Source: CAWVWD01 sp965662365 (GTDB lineage: Bacteria; Bacteroidota; Bacteroidia; Chitinophagales; Saprospiraceae). From it: DNA of 31,391 nucleotides. A model generated the notes under the pieces. It ran no database searches. It was not told the origin of the DNA and was given only the letters and a program-made list of their open reading frames with translations. This document shows positions 22,882 to 31,391 of this stretch, piece by piece (the stretch's first letter is position 1; the number at the start of each line of letters is the position of its first letter). The translations under genes were made by a program, and so were the position numbers. The stretch spans positions 1 to 31,391 of the forward strand of contig CBFIHR010000052.1 of assembly GCA_965662365.1 (NCBI GenBank), read 5' to 3'.

Positions 22882-25236
22882 ATGAAAAAAATTATACTAT
22901 CGTTGTTATTGGCATGTTTTGTAGCAAGTGTTGGATTTGCTCAAAAGACAAAACTTACAAAAGCCAATACAGAATTTGAAAATCATAATTACAGTGCCGC
23001 AATCGAATTATACCTTGAGATATTAGATAAAGAGAACATCTCAGAAGCAAAAGTAAAACTGGCGGAAAGTTATCGTAAGCTAAATAACATGAAAGAGGCG
23101 GAGTTTTGGTATGGGCAAGTTGTTCACTTACCGGAAGCGAAGCCTATCGACTATTTGCATTATGGTAAGGCATTACAAGCGAACGGTAAATGCGATTTAG
23201 CAAGGCCGTGGTTTAAAAAATATTCTGCAGCAGAGCCAGACGACTTACGGGGACAATTACTGTCAAATACTTGTGATCTTGAAGCGTTAGAGAAAATGTT
23301 GAAATCTCGCAAAGATTTTTATGAAATCAAACAATTACCATTTAACACAGCGTTCGACGATTTTGGGCCAACTTTTTACAAAGGAAATTTACTGTTCGCT
23401 TCAGAGCGTAACAATAAAAGTTCAATAAATCGCATTCACGAATGGTCGGGTTATCCTTTCTTAGATTTACTGATCACTAAAGTAGATACGATAGATGCAG
23501 AAACATTAGATTTCAAATATGATGAAGCACCTGAAAAATATTCTAACCGTTTAAATACAAAATATCATAGCGGGCCAATCTGTTTTTCACAAGATGAGAA
23601 AACGGTATTTTTTACTCATAACGATTCGGATGAGCGTAATCGATTAGGAAGAGACGACGAAACAACGATTCGTTTAAAAGTATTCACAGCAGACATTGAT
23701 GGTGATAAATGGACGAATATTGAAGGTTTACCATTTAACTCTGACGAGTATTCAGTCGCTTATCCGGCTTTAGATGTCGATGGAAAAACCTTATATTTTT
23801 CATCTGATATGCCAGGTGGATTTGGTGGTATGGATTTGTATTACACCGTTAAGGAGAATGGACAATGGCTGCCACCTCGTAACTTAGGGCCACGTATCAA
23901 TACCGAAGGCCACGAAGTTTTTCCTTACGTTCACTCTTCAGGGCGTTTATATTTTTCGTCTGATGGCCATGTTGGTTTAGGAATGTTAGATGTTTATTAC
24001 ATTGATAATAATAATGGTGTTTGGGAATCACCGATGAATGTTGGCTATCCTATTAATACGCCTTCTGATGACTTCGGCTTAATTATGAATCAAGAAGAAA
24101 CTTTTGGTTACTTCTGCTCGAATCGTAAAGGTGGTACTGGTCGTACTGATATTTACAGTTTTAAGTATAGCATCGTCAAAGTAGAAGTACTGGTGTATGA
24201 TGAGAATACAAATCAGCCAATCAATGATGCTTCTGTATTAAATGATTGCTCTGGTTTAGAGATGTTCACGGGGGATAATGGTCGAGTAACGATTGAGTTA
24301 CCATTAAATAGGTGCTGTACCTTTACGGCCGGTAAAGAAGATTATACTAAGAATACTTCAGAAAGTTGTACGTATGATTATAAAGCAAGTACAAAAGTAT
24401 TTGTAAAAATAGCTTTAAGTCAGTCAATGAATTTTGCTATCGAAGGAGTCGTGTATGATGAAGAAACAGGCGATCCGTTAACGAATTCAAGTGTTGTGGT
24501 AACACCAGATTGTGGTGGCGAAGCCATAGAGGTCAAAACAGACGAAAGTGGGCGTTATCGTTTTACTTTGGATAGCGACTGTTGTTATTCTTTAAAAGCA
24601 GCACACGAAGGTTACTTTAGCGTAAGCACAGATCAACCTTATTGTACAAAAGGTTTGGGAAAATCTCAAACGTTTACACACAATTTTGCTTTACAACGTT
24701 TTATTAATCCTCCAGGAGACCTCGTAACTGATGAAAATAACCCTTCTTTTTATCCTTGTGATGGCATCGGTCGTTCATTTGTGATTAGACATATTTATTA
24801 CGATTTTGATAAAGCCTATATTCGTACAGATGCCGAAGAGCCATTATTTCAATTGATTAAAATTTTGGAAGATAATCCTGATTTGGTAGTAGAAATTGGT
24901 TCACACACGGATGCGAGAGGGTCGAATCGTTATAATATTCGTTTGTCGGCACGTCGTGCGGAGTCAGTGGTGAAGTATTTGATTAATCAAGGCATCGATG
25001 AGAGTCGTTTACAAGCTAAAGGCTATGGTGAAACAGATCCGACAAATGATTGCGTGGACGAAATCCCTTGCACCGAAGAACAACATCAGCGTAATCGCCG
25101 CACAGAGTTTCGTGTCATCGGGAAAATTGACGGTACAAGATACGATTGTGAAAATGATATCTTAGATGTAAATCAAACTTCTGTTGAACCAAAAGAATTA
25201 ATAAAAGTAGATAAATGCAAAAATTGTCCATTTTAG
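22882..25236 (+). CDS. PorE-like outer-membrane protein: TPR, PD40 propeller, CarboxypepD_reg, OmpA
   Basis: The 784-residue precursor has a signal peptide (MKKIILSLLLACFVASVGFAQ). TPR-like helices cover about residues 25-130 and PD40/WD40-like propeller repeats about 155-430 (LYFSSDMPGGFGGMDLYYT, LYFSSDGHVGLGMLDVYYID). Two CarboxypepD_reg domains follow at about 434-505 and 517-605. The OmpA C-terminal peptidoglycan-binding domain at about 633-750 has YYDFDKAYIR, GSHTDARGSNRYNIRLSARRAESV and RNRRTEFRV. This order matches PorE of the type IX secretion system, which ties the complex to peptidoglycan. Many Bacteroidota have paralogues, and the usual PorP/SprF partner is absent here, so a T9SS role is only possible. 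The C-terminal half is Cys-rich, ending CKNCPF. Confidence 0.92.
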   Translation: MKKIILSLLLACFVASVGFAQKTKLTKANTEFENHNYSAAIELYLEILDKENISEAKVKLAESYRKLNNMKEAEFWYGQVVHLPEAKPIDYLHYGKALQANGKCDLARPWFKKYSAAEPDDLRGQLLSNTCDLEALEKMLKSRKDFYEIKQLPFNTAFDDFGPTFYKGNLLFASERNNKSSINRIHEWSGYPFLDLLITKVDTIDAETLDFKYDEAPEKYSNRLNTKYHSGPICFSQDEKTVFFTHNDSDERNRLGRDDETTIRLKVFTADIDGDKWTNIEGLPFNSDEYSVAYPALDVDGKTLYFSSDMPGGFGGMDLYYTVKENGQWLPPRNLGPRINTEGHEVFPYVHSSGRLYFSSDGHVGLGMLDVYYIDNNNGVWESPMNVGYPINTPSDDFGLIMNQEETFGYFCSNRKGGTGRTDIYSFKYSIVKVEVLVYDENTNQPINDASVLNDCSGLEMFTGDNGRVTIELPLNRCCTFTAGKEDYTKNTSESCTYDYKASTKVFVKIALSQSMNFAIEGVVYDEETGDPLTNSSVVVTPDCGGEAIEVKTDESGRYRFTLDSDCCYSLKAAHEGYFSVSTDQPYCTKGLGKSQTFTHNFALQRFINPPGDLVTDENNPSFYPCDGIGRSFVIRHIYYDFDKAYIRTDAEEPLFQLIKILEDNPDLVVEIGSHTDARGSNRYNIRLSARRAESVVKYLINQGIDESRLQAKGYGETDPTNDCVDEIPCTEEQHQRNRRTEFRVIGKIDGTRYDCENDILDVNQTSVEPKELIKVDKCKNCPF

Positions 25237-25655
25237 GACGAGATACCATAAAATTTAAAAATGGTTGCTATTTTTTGATAAAGCAGCCCTTCATTTTGTC
25301 AACTAAACTTTAACATATCATTAGGTTACAAGATGTTAGGTTGTCGTCTTTACAATGTACCGAGAAGTGATAGCTATTTCAATCTTGAAAAAACGTCGGA
25401 ATAATGTTAAAAGAACGTTGAAAAAACTCGATTTTTTCTATTTATGAAAAAAAAATTACGTAGAACATACATACAAATTAATGGACAAATCCGTTATTTG
25501 TAGGCGATTTGAAATAGTATTCAATTTGATATACGTAGTTATTTTGAAATAACTATATGATTTAAACAATAAAAAATTAGAAATCAGAGATTTATAAATA
25601 TGGTTTATTTGAAATTTGTAAATTCATATTTATTTTAATTTTAATTTGACAAACA
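25237..25655. other. Intergenic region between the OmpA and OmpH genes
   Basis: These 419 bp hold a weak 7-bp hairpin GGTTGCT (25263-25269) / AGCAGCC (25282-25288), a possible terminator for the OmpA gene. A near-perfect palindrome, TAGTTATTT-TG-AAATAACTA (25536-25555), lies 100 bp before the ompH ATG and could be an operator. No canonical promoter box or convincing ORF was seen. Confidence 0.45.
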
Positions 25656-26171
25656 ATGAAGAAAGTATTGAAATTAGCGATTGCAGTAGTTATGATGATG
25701 GGACTATTTGCGGGAACGACTATGGCTCAAACAACAATTGCTTATGTGGAAGCAGATGTATTAATTCAAGATATGGCTGAGTACAAAAAAGCAAATATTG
25801 ATTTAGAGACTTACGCTAAACAATTAGAAGCTCAGTTAAAACAAGAGCGAGAAAAATTCCAAAAAGAATATCAAGCCGTCGTCGATTCTGTTGATAGAGG
25901 AATTATCACTCCTTTACAACAGCAACAAGCACAAGTTCGCATTCAGCAAAAACAACAAAAATTAGAATTACAAAGTAGAGATGCTCAAAACAAAATTGTA
26001 ACTAAAGAAGCTGAATTATTTAAGCCAATTAACGATAAATTCAACGCAGCGTTAAAAGCTGTTGCAGCAGAAAAAAATTATACGTATATCGTTGATAAAA
26101 AAGTATTGTTATATTTTGAAGGTGGCGTTGATGCTACGGAAGATGTAAAAATGAAATTGTTACAACCGTAA
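25656..26171 (+). CDS. OmpH/Skp family periplasmic chaperone
   Basis: The 171-residue precursor has a signal peptide cleaved near TTMAQ-TTIAYV (about residue 25). It then opens with the family pattern IAYVEADVLIQDMAEYKKA. Two long charged helices (about residues 50-135, rich in Gln, Lys and Glu) form the Skp tentacles, and the chain returns to YTYIVDKKVLLYFEGG at the C-terminus. Skp trimers hold unfolded outer-membrane proteins in the periplasm and pass them to the BAM complex. Length fits the family. Bacteroidota often keep ompH beside bamA; here it is alone, between the OmpA-type gene and a LytTR regulator, with its own strong terminator. Confidence 0.93.
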   Translation: MKKVLKLAIAVVMMMGLFAGTTMAQTTIAYVEADVLIQDMAEYKKANIDLETYAKQLEAQLKQEREKFQKEYQAVVDSVDRGIITPLQQQQAQVRIQQKQQKLELQSRDAQNKIVTKEAELFKPINDKFNAALKAVAAEKNYTYIVDKKVLLYFEGGVDATEDVKMKLLQP

Positions 26172-26206
26172 GTAATTAGGAATATTCACTAAAGATTTAA
26201 AGTATA

Positions 26207-26246
26207 AAAATGATAGTTTGTGTAGGCAGACTATCATTTTTTGTTT
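26207..26246 (+). terminator. 14-bp terminator of the OmpH gene
   Basis: AAAATGATAGTTTG (26207-26220) pairs with CAGACTATCATTTT (26227-26240) with one G-U and a 6-nt loop, followed by TTGTTTT. It lies 36 bp past the stop. Confidence 0.9.
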
Positions 26247-26273
26247 TAATTGGCAATATTTTATCATCTAAAA

Positions 26274-26287
26274 CTCGCAACTCGTAT
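26274..26287 (+). repeat. Paired CTCGYNN heptamers at the regulator start
   Basis: CTCGCAA (26274-26280) and CTCGTAT (26281-26287) are adjacent, the second overlapping the ATG at 26286. The same paired heptamer occurs at 1730-1743 and, in minus orientation, at 4434-4447 and 27216-27229. Confidence 0.6.
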
Positions 26288-27047
26288 GATAAAAACCATT
26301 ATAGTTGACGACGTATTAAACAGTCAAAAAGTCTTACAACAGATTTTGACAGAACATTGTCCACAAGTCCAAATTTGTGGATTTGCCGGTTCTGTTTTAG
26401 AAGCACAACGCTTGATTTTAGAACAACAACCAGATTTAGTTTTATTAGATGTCGAAATGCCACCGAACAACGGTTTTGAACTATTAGAACAGTTTCCAAA
26501 CCCTAATTTTGAAGTTATTTTTACAACTGCACACGACCAATATGCACTTCGAGCCATAAAATTCTGTGCCTTAGATTATTTACTAAAACCAATTGATATT
26601 CAAGAACTTAAATCAGCGATTGATAAAACTTACGCTAAATTTCAAGAAAATAAAGCCACCAATAATTCCAAACAAAATTACAATCAACTTATTGAAAATC
26701 TCAAAAGTCCAAACCATCAAGAAAACAAAATTGCTTTACCAACTTTAGACGGTTTAGTATTCGTCAAAGTGAATACAATCCTGCGATGTGAAGCTGACGG
26801 CAGTTATACATCGATTCATTTGACTAATAAAAAAACGATTGTTGCCACCCGAAAAATCAAAGAATTTGAACAACTTTTAGCAGAACACAACTTCTTTCGA
26901 GTACATCGTTCGCACTTAATCAACCTCAATCATATCGAAAAATATTATAAAGGAACTGGTGGTTATGTTGTACTTTCTGATGGAACCGCAGTTGATGTGG
27001 CAAGACGGAAGAAAGAGGAGTTTTTAGAGCGATTAAGTCGAGTGTAA
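26286..27047 (+). CDS. LytTR-family response regulator
   Basis: The ATG at 26286 gives 253 residues. An upstream in-frame start at 26250 adds 12 residues that overlap the heptamer repeat and are unlike the family. The receiver domain has the acidic pair in IVDDV, phospho-acceptor Asp55 in LLDVEMPP and Lys101 in LLKPID. The LytTR DNA-binding domain spans about residues 150-250 (VKVNTILRCEADGSYTSIHL, VHRSHLINLNHIEKY, VVLSDGTAVDVARRKKEEFL). Such regulators usually pair with a 5TMR- or YehU-type sensor kinase encoded alongside. None is present here, so it is an orphan in this window. Its ATG abuts a CTCGYNN heptamer pair. Confidence 0.93.
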   Translation: MIKTIIVDDVLNSQKVLQQILTEHCPQVQICGFAGSVLEAQRLILEQQPDLVLLDVEMPPNNGFELLEQFPNPNFEVIFTTAHDQYALRAIKFCALDYLLKPIDIQELKSAIDKTYAKFQENKATNNSKQNYNQLIENLKSPNHQENKIALPTLDGLVFVKVNTILRCEADGSYTSIHLTNKKTIVATRKIKEFEQLLAEHNFFRVHRSHLINLNHIEKYYKGTGGYVVLSDGTAVDVARRKKEEFLERLSRV

Positions 27048-27163
27048 CAATAACCTTGGAAATGTTGAATATGAATAACTGCGGATTGTATCCACAGAAC
27101 AACACACCAAAAAATAAAACCAACGCATCTAACCTAACAAATAATCATTACTGAAAAATAATT

Positions 27164-27189
27164 TCCCAAAGTTTTAAATTTGGGATTTT
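27164..27189 (+). terminator. Probable terminator of the LytTR gene
   Basis: TCCCAAA (27164-27170) and TTTGGGA (27179-27185) form a 7-bp stem with an A/T loop, followed by TTTT. It is weak but correctly oriented, 117 bp beyond the stop. Confidence 0.5.
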
Positions 27190-27229
27190 CCGTCCACCGT
27201 CTGCCGTCCACCGTCAAGCGAGGTACGAG
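27190..27229. repeat. Tandem CCGTCNN heptamers joined to a CTCGYNN pair
   Basis: Four consecutive 7-bp units CCGTC-CA, -TG, -CA, -AA occupy 27190-27217. They run directly into two CTCGYNN heptamers in minus orientation (27216-27229), ending 18 bp before the A2M ATG. The local GC content is well above the flanks. Confidence 0.7.
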
Positions 27230-27247
27230 CGACCGAAAATTTAAAAA

Positions 27248-30200
27248 ATGAAAATATCAAAATGGCTTGCCATACCAATTTTCGTTGGTATCGCAGCATT
27301 AGCAACGATTGCCATGCCGACAGGTGTGCAGCGAATATTAAGCGATGGCTTAACGAAAGTATTGATGAATATTAAAAATTTTCAAACTAATATTCCACAA
27401 GATAAAGTCTATTTGCATTTGGATAAACCGCTTTACAAACCTGGCGAAACCGTTTGGTTTTCGGCTTATGTTCGTGATGCCGCAACGATGCAAAAATCCA
27501 CTAAATCAGGAATTGTCAAAGTACAATTAATCAATCCGAAAGGTGGTATTGATAAAGAGATTTCAATCATTGGAAAAAATGGCGTTGCCGTTGGTGATTT
27601 TGATATTTCGGAATATGCACCTGGCGGAATTTATAAAGTAAAAGCCTTTACAAATTGGCAAAAAAACGACCCAAATCCTGCTTTTTTTGAAAAAGAAATT
27701 ACGGTGCAAAAAGTCGTGTTGCCACGTTTGAAAATGAAAGTCGATTTCTTGAAAAAAGCGTATGGAAAAGGTGATGAAGTGACGTTGGATTTGTCGATTC
27801 AAACGAATGCGAATCAGCCGTTAAAAAACACGGATTTCAATATAAAAGCGGCTTTAGCAGGACAAGAATTATTAACACAAAAAGGAAAAACCAACGAAAA
27901 CGGAACGGCTTTAATTAAGTTTGATTTACCAAAGGATTTGAATACAAATGATGGTTTGGTGAATATTATCATTGATTATCAAGGTCAAGCCGAGTCGATT
28001 TCTCGGTCAATTCCGATAGTTTTAAATAAAGTTAGGGTTCAATTATTGCCAGAAGGCGGCCATTTAGTAAATGGCTTAAAAGGTCGTGTGGCGTTTCGGG
28101 CAGCGAATGAATTTGGAAAACCTGCTGATATTTCGGGCGTTGTTGTGAACTCAAAAGGTGAAGAAATCACGAAGTTTGAATCTTACCATCAAGGAATGGG
28201 AGCTTTTGATTTGACACCAAAAGCGAATGAAAAATACACCGTAAAAATTACCAAACCAGTTGGCGTTGAGCAAATTTTTGACGTTCCAAAAGCAAAAGAA
28301 AACGGTGTGATTTTAGGTATTTCAAAAACAACAAAAACGCATATTTACGCCAATATTCAAGCAACCGAAGACCGTGAAATGTTTATCATTACTCGCATTC
28401 GTGGCAAACAATATTTTGCAATGGATTTTACAGGAACAAAGCGTTTTACCATTCCGACAGACGAAATGCCAGCAGGCGTTGCACAAGTTACGATTTTCGA
28501 TAAAAACACTTCTCAACCGATTGCCGAGCGTTTGACTTTCGTCAATAAACACCGACAACTTCGCATCAATATTTCAACAAATAAAGAAAAATATCTACCT
28601 CGTGAAAAGGTCAAAATGACGATAAATGTCACGGACGAAAACGACAAACCTACCGCAGCAGATTTGTCTTTAAGCGTCGTTGATGACCAATTATTGGCTT
28701 TTGCCGATGACAAATCGAGCAATATGATGTCATGGTTGTTGATGGAAAGTGATATTCGAGAAAAGGTCGAAGAACCGAATTTTTACTTTGACCCGAAAGA
28801 GGAAAAGGCGGACAAAGCGTTGGATTATTTGTTGATGACCGCAGGTTGGCGACGTTATAGTTGGAATATTATTAATCAAGGATATTTGCCAGCGATGCCT
28901 TATAAAAATGAAGCGGCAACTGTTGGTGGGTTTGTTTATGATAACCATAAATACAAACCGATTGCTAATGCAACGGTTAAAGTCGTAGGAACAGACATCG
29001 TGACAAAAACAGATGAAACGGGAAAATACAGTATTTCAAACTTGGATTTAACCTCTAATAAAACACTTGAAATTACAGCCAAAAATCATCGAAAAAGACA
29101 ATTGACCGTAACCGTTTATGATGTCAATTATACGGCTTACTTAGTCAATAATGATATTTATGAGCAGCAAAAAGCGGAAGAGGCTAAACGTAAAAAACAA
29201 TTAGAGAATAGAAGAAGAGAAGTTCAAAGAATGGCTCGTCCTTCTCGTGCAGCGCCTAATGCTGCAATTCCTCCGCCGCCGGCTATTATGGAAGTGCCCG
29301 AGGAGGAAATGGTTGATGATATGGCTTTTGAGGAAGTGGTTGAAGAAGCGGAAATTGCTCCAGTTATTCGACAAAAACCGAAACCAAAGGCTAAACTAAA
29401 ACCAGTAAAAAAGGAAGAAAATCTAAACAAAGCGGATAAAGGTGTTTTGAAAGATAGGATTGCGGTTGCAGATGAGAAGGTTCTTTTCAAAGAAGAATTG
29501 GCAAAGAAACCAAGAGTTCCTGTCGCTGCCGCAGCAACTTATTACAAAGCCAAAACCTTCCCTAAACCAATCTACGCAGGACAAAAAGACCCAGAAATTC
29601 GGGACGATTTTCGTTCTACGATTTATTGGAATGGACACGTAGAAATTGGTAAAACAGGTCGTAAAACGATCGAATTTTATGCTTCCGATGCGATTACGTC
29701 ATTCAATGTCACCGCAGAAGGCATTGGAAAAATGGGAACAGTCGGACGCAAGGAAAATAAATTTTTCACACAAAAACCGTTTAGCCTTGCGGCAAAATTA
29801 CCGACCGAAATCATTCAAGGTGACGTAATGAATTTGCCTTTGACTTTCGTCAATAATAGTGACGAAGCAATTACAGGCGAGTTGAAAATCAATCTTCCTG
29901 CAGGTTTAGCGGCGGCAGCTACCTTACCTGAAACAGTGACGTTGCAACCGAATAAAGTGATTACAAAGTATTTGAAATTCAATACGTTATATCCAATTTC
30001 AGAAAAACAACTCTTGAAAATTGGCTTTAAAGCCAAAGGTTTCCGAGATGCGTTAGAAACCGAAATGACGATAATTCCAAAAGGTTTTCCTGTCGTTCAA
30101 TCGTATTCGGGTAAGGAATTAACTGAAAACTTTGAAGTCAATATCGAGGATTTGGTCGATGGTTCGTTAGAGGTGAATTTAAAAGCCTATCCAAATATTG

Positions 30201-31391
30201 TCAGCGAAATGCTAACGGGTTTGGAAGCGATGCTAAGAGAACCGCACGGCTGTTTTGAACAAACTTCCTCTTCAACTTATCCGAATATTTTGGTTTTAAA
30301 TTATTTAATCAAAACAGGTCAATCCAAACCAGAAATTGCAGCAAGAGCAAAAAGTTTAATCGAAAAAGGTTACAACCGTTTGATTTCATTTGAGTCCAAA
30401 AGTGGCGGTTTTGAATGGTTCGGCGGCGACCCTGCTCACGAAGGTTTGACCGCTTACGGCTTGATGGAATTTATCGACATGAAAGCCGTTTACGATGGCG
30501 TTGATGACGCAATGGTCGAACGTACCGCAAATTGGCTATTTAGTCGCAGAGACGGAAAAGGCGGTTTCGGACGCAATCCGAGAGCCTTGCATTCCTTCGG
30601 TTTGACAGACGAAGCAACGATGAGTATTTACATCACTTGGGCATTAACACAAGCAAAATTTGATGGTTTAAAAACCGAAATCGACTACGCTTACAATACC
30701 GCAATGCAAACCAAAAACCCGTATCAATTGGGCTTGGCCGCCAATATTTTATACGAAACAGGCGATAAAGCGAGAGCAAAACGAGTCTTAGAAGAATTGA
30801 TGTCGATTCAGTTGGAAAATGGTTCATGGGAATTTGAAAACAAACACAAATCAGCACCAGGTTCAAGCGGAAATGCCTTACGTATCGAAACGGCAGCTTT
30901 GGCATTGACGGCATTGTTAAAATCCGAAAATCCACATATTTTAAGTTTGAAAAAATGTGCGGATTTCTTACGCAATTCGAGAGGTGGTTATGGTGGATTT
31001 GGAAATACAAACAGTACCGTTTTGGCATTACGAGGTTTGTTGGCTTACGCCGAATTTATGAAACGAACCGATGAAAGTGGCGAAATTGCCATCTTGGTCA
31101 ACGACAAAGAAGTGTCGAGATATGCTTACGAAAAAGGTGTCGAAAAAATCGAAATCAAAGGTTTAGAAGAGCATTTAAAAAGTGGAAAACAAAAAGTTTC
31201 TGTAAAATTCATTGATGCTAAAAATCCTTTACCAACGACTTTATCCGTCAATTATCACTGCAAAACGCCTCCGACAAACGCAGCATGTGTTATCGGTTTG
31301 GATGTAAATTTGGCGAAAGCCAACGTAAAAATGGGCGAAACCAACCGTTTAACAACGACAATTACCAACAAAACCGCAGAAGGTCAACCAA
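27248..31391 (+). CDS. Bacterial alpha-2-macroglobulin with intact thioester (3' end missing)
   Basis: From the ATG at 27248 the frame stays open to the window end, 1381 residues without a stop. The N-terminus has a hydrophobic export segment (about residues 6-25). An MG2 domain follows near residue 50 (DKVYLHLDKPLYKPGETVWF), then further MG domains. A CarboxypepD_reg-like domain lies at about 558-625 and a charged, Pro-rich low-complexity stretch at about 638-745. The A2M domain begins near DDFRSTIYW (about 785), and the thioester domain has PHGCFEQTSSSTYPN with Cys1002. C-x-E-Q is the thioester motif that lets A2Ms trap proteases covalently. The alpha/alpha toroid repeats (GGFEWFGGD, KGGFGRNPRAL) continue after it. 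No PBP1C gene is seen before the end. Confidence 0.93.
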   Translation, partial: MKISKWLAIPIFVGIAALATIAMPTGVQRILSDGLTKVLMNIKNFQTNIPQDKVYLHLDKPLYKPGETVWFSAYVRDAATMQKSTKSGIVKVQLINPKGGIDKEISIIGKNGVAVGDFDISEYAPGGIYKVKAFTNWQKNDPNPAFFEKEITVQKVVLPRLKMKVDFLKKAYGKGDEVTLDLSIQTNANQPLKNTDFNIKAALAGQELLTQKGKTNENGTALIKFDLPKDLNTNDGLVNIIIDYQGQAESISRSIPIVLNKVRVQLLPEGGHLVNGLKGRVAFRAANEFGKPADISGVVVNSKGEEITKFESYHQGMGAFDLTPKANEKYTVKITKPVGVEQIFDVPKAKENGVILGISKTTKTHIYANIQATEDREMFIITRIRGKQYFAMDFTGTKRFTIPTDEMPAGVAQVTIFDKNTSQPIAERLTFVNKHRQLRINISTNKEKYLPREKVKMTINVTDENDKPTAADLSLSVVDDQLLAFADDKSSNMMSWLLMESDIREKVEEPNFYFDPKEEKADKALDYLLMTAGWRRYSWNIINQGYLPAMPYKNEAATVGGFVYDNHKYKPIANATVKVVGTDIVTKTDETGKYSISNLDLTSNKTLEITAKNHRKRQLTVTVYDVNYTAYLVNNDIYEQQKAEEAKRKKQLENRRREVQRMARPSRAAPNAAIPPPPAIMEVPEEEMVDDMAFEEVVEEAEIAPVIRQKPKPKAKLKPVKKEENLNKADKGVLKDRIAVADEKVLFKEELAKKPRVPVAAAATYYKAKTFPKPIYAGQKDPEIRDDFRSTIYWNGHVEIGKTGRKTIEFYASDAITSFNVTAEGIGKMGTVGRKENKFFTQKPFSLAAKLPTEIIQGDVMNLPLTFVNNSDEAITGELKINLPAGLAAAATLPETVTLQPNKVITKYLKFNTLYPISEKQLLKIGFKAKGFRDALETEMTIIPKGFPVVQSYSGKELTENFEVNIEDLVDGSLEVNLKAYPNIVSEMLTGLEAMLREPHGCFEQTSSSTYPNILVLNYLIKTGQSKPEIAARAKSLIEKGYNRLISFESKSGGFEWFGGDPAHEGLTAYGLMEFIDMKAVYDGVDDAMVERTANWLFSRRDGKGGFGRNPRALHSFGLTDEATMSIYITWALTQAKFDGLKTEIDYAYNTAMQTKNPYQLGLAANILYETGDKARAKRVLEELMSIQLENGSWEFENKHKSAPGSSGNALRIETAALALTALLKSENPHILSLKKCADFLRNSRGGYGGFGNTNSTVLALRGLLAYAEFMKRTDESGEIAILVNDKEVSRYAYEKGVEKIEIKGLEEHLKSGKQKVSVKFIDAKNPLPTTLSVNYHCKTPPTNAACVIGLDVNLAKANVKMGETNRLTTTITNKTAEGQP

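Noticed and set aside
27062..27154. 30-codon Asn-rich frame between the LytTR and A2M genes
   Set aside because: It is too short, of low complexity, and has no start-site or conservation support that I can see. It was considered as a RiPP precursor but has only one Cys and is 9 kb from the LanB-C gene.
26924..30036. Numerous minus-strand frames under the LytTR and A2M genes
   Set aside because: They are antisense shadows of long, domain-rich plus-strand coding regions.

Overview
The window looks like chromosomal DNA of a free-living member of the Bacteroidota. It is AT-rich, and start codons are preceded by A-rich sequence rather than Shine-Dalgarno motifs. A few intergenic sites match the Bacteroidota promoter form TTG-N19/20-TAnnTTTG. 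Many proteins are phylum-typical: an OmpA/PD40/TPR protein of PorE type, YtxJ bacilliredoxin, a LytTR regulator, CarboxypepD_reg domains and the small conserved families at 202-711 and 18624-19109. The dispersed intergenic palindromes fit a Saprospiraceae- or Chitinophagales-like lineage, but that finer placement is a guess. There are no rRNA, tRNA, CRISPR or insertion-sequence features and no sign of a genomic island.

Layout. Positions 1-63 hold the 3' end of an unidentified gene and a terminator. From 202 to 1509 lie a membrane protein and a putative lipoprotein, both minus strand. Positions 1752-4274 carry chorismate synthase (aroC) and a Pif1/RecD-like helicase. Positions 4501-6000 (minus) encode a lipoprotein with three FKBP prolyl-isomerase domains. 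A PRMT-like methyltransferase follows at 6472-7350, then a receiver-plus-histidine-kinase protein (7415-8575, minus) and an acidic protein with a YbjN-like C-terminus (9065-10297). A minus-strand block from 15307 down to 10463 holds a flippase-like membrane protein overlapping a DUF3108 protein, then fructose-1,6-bisphosphatase (fbp), YtxJ and a YitT transporter-like protein. Positions 15538-19109 hold a CarboxypepD_reg protein, a YheT-type hydrolase, a standalone lanthipeptide glutamate-elimination domain and a conserved small protein. Positions 19211-22439 hold an MBL-fold hydrolase, a 44-residue membrane protein, a sugar isomerase-like TIM barrel and a degenerate L,D-transpeptidase-like protein. 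The last 8.5 kb encode cell-envelope functions: the PorE-like OmpA protein, an OmpH/Skp chaperone, a LytTR response regulator and a large alpha-2-macroglobulin cut by the window end.

Most genes are single units separated by hairpin terminators, so no large operon links them. The recurring theme is envelope biology: FKBP lipoprotein, Skp, OmpA, A2M, flippase and the LD-transpeptidase relative. Central metabolism is represented by aroC and fbp.

The most unusual items are the orphan LanB-C-like elimination domain with its catalytic residues kept, the bacterial PRMT-like enzyme with an exactly spaced double-E loop, the A2M with an intact thioester, and a set of intergenic repeats. These repeats comprise two palindrome families, paired CTCGYNN heptamers at four loci, a CCGTCNN tandem array and a nested two-level hairpin. 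I see no convincing multi-gene novel system.
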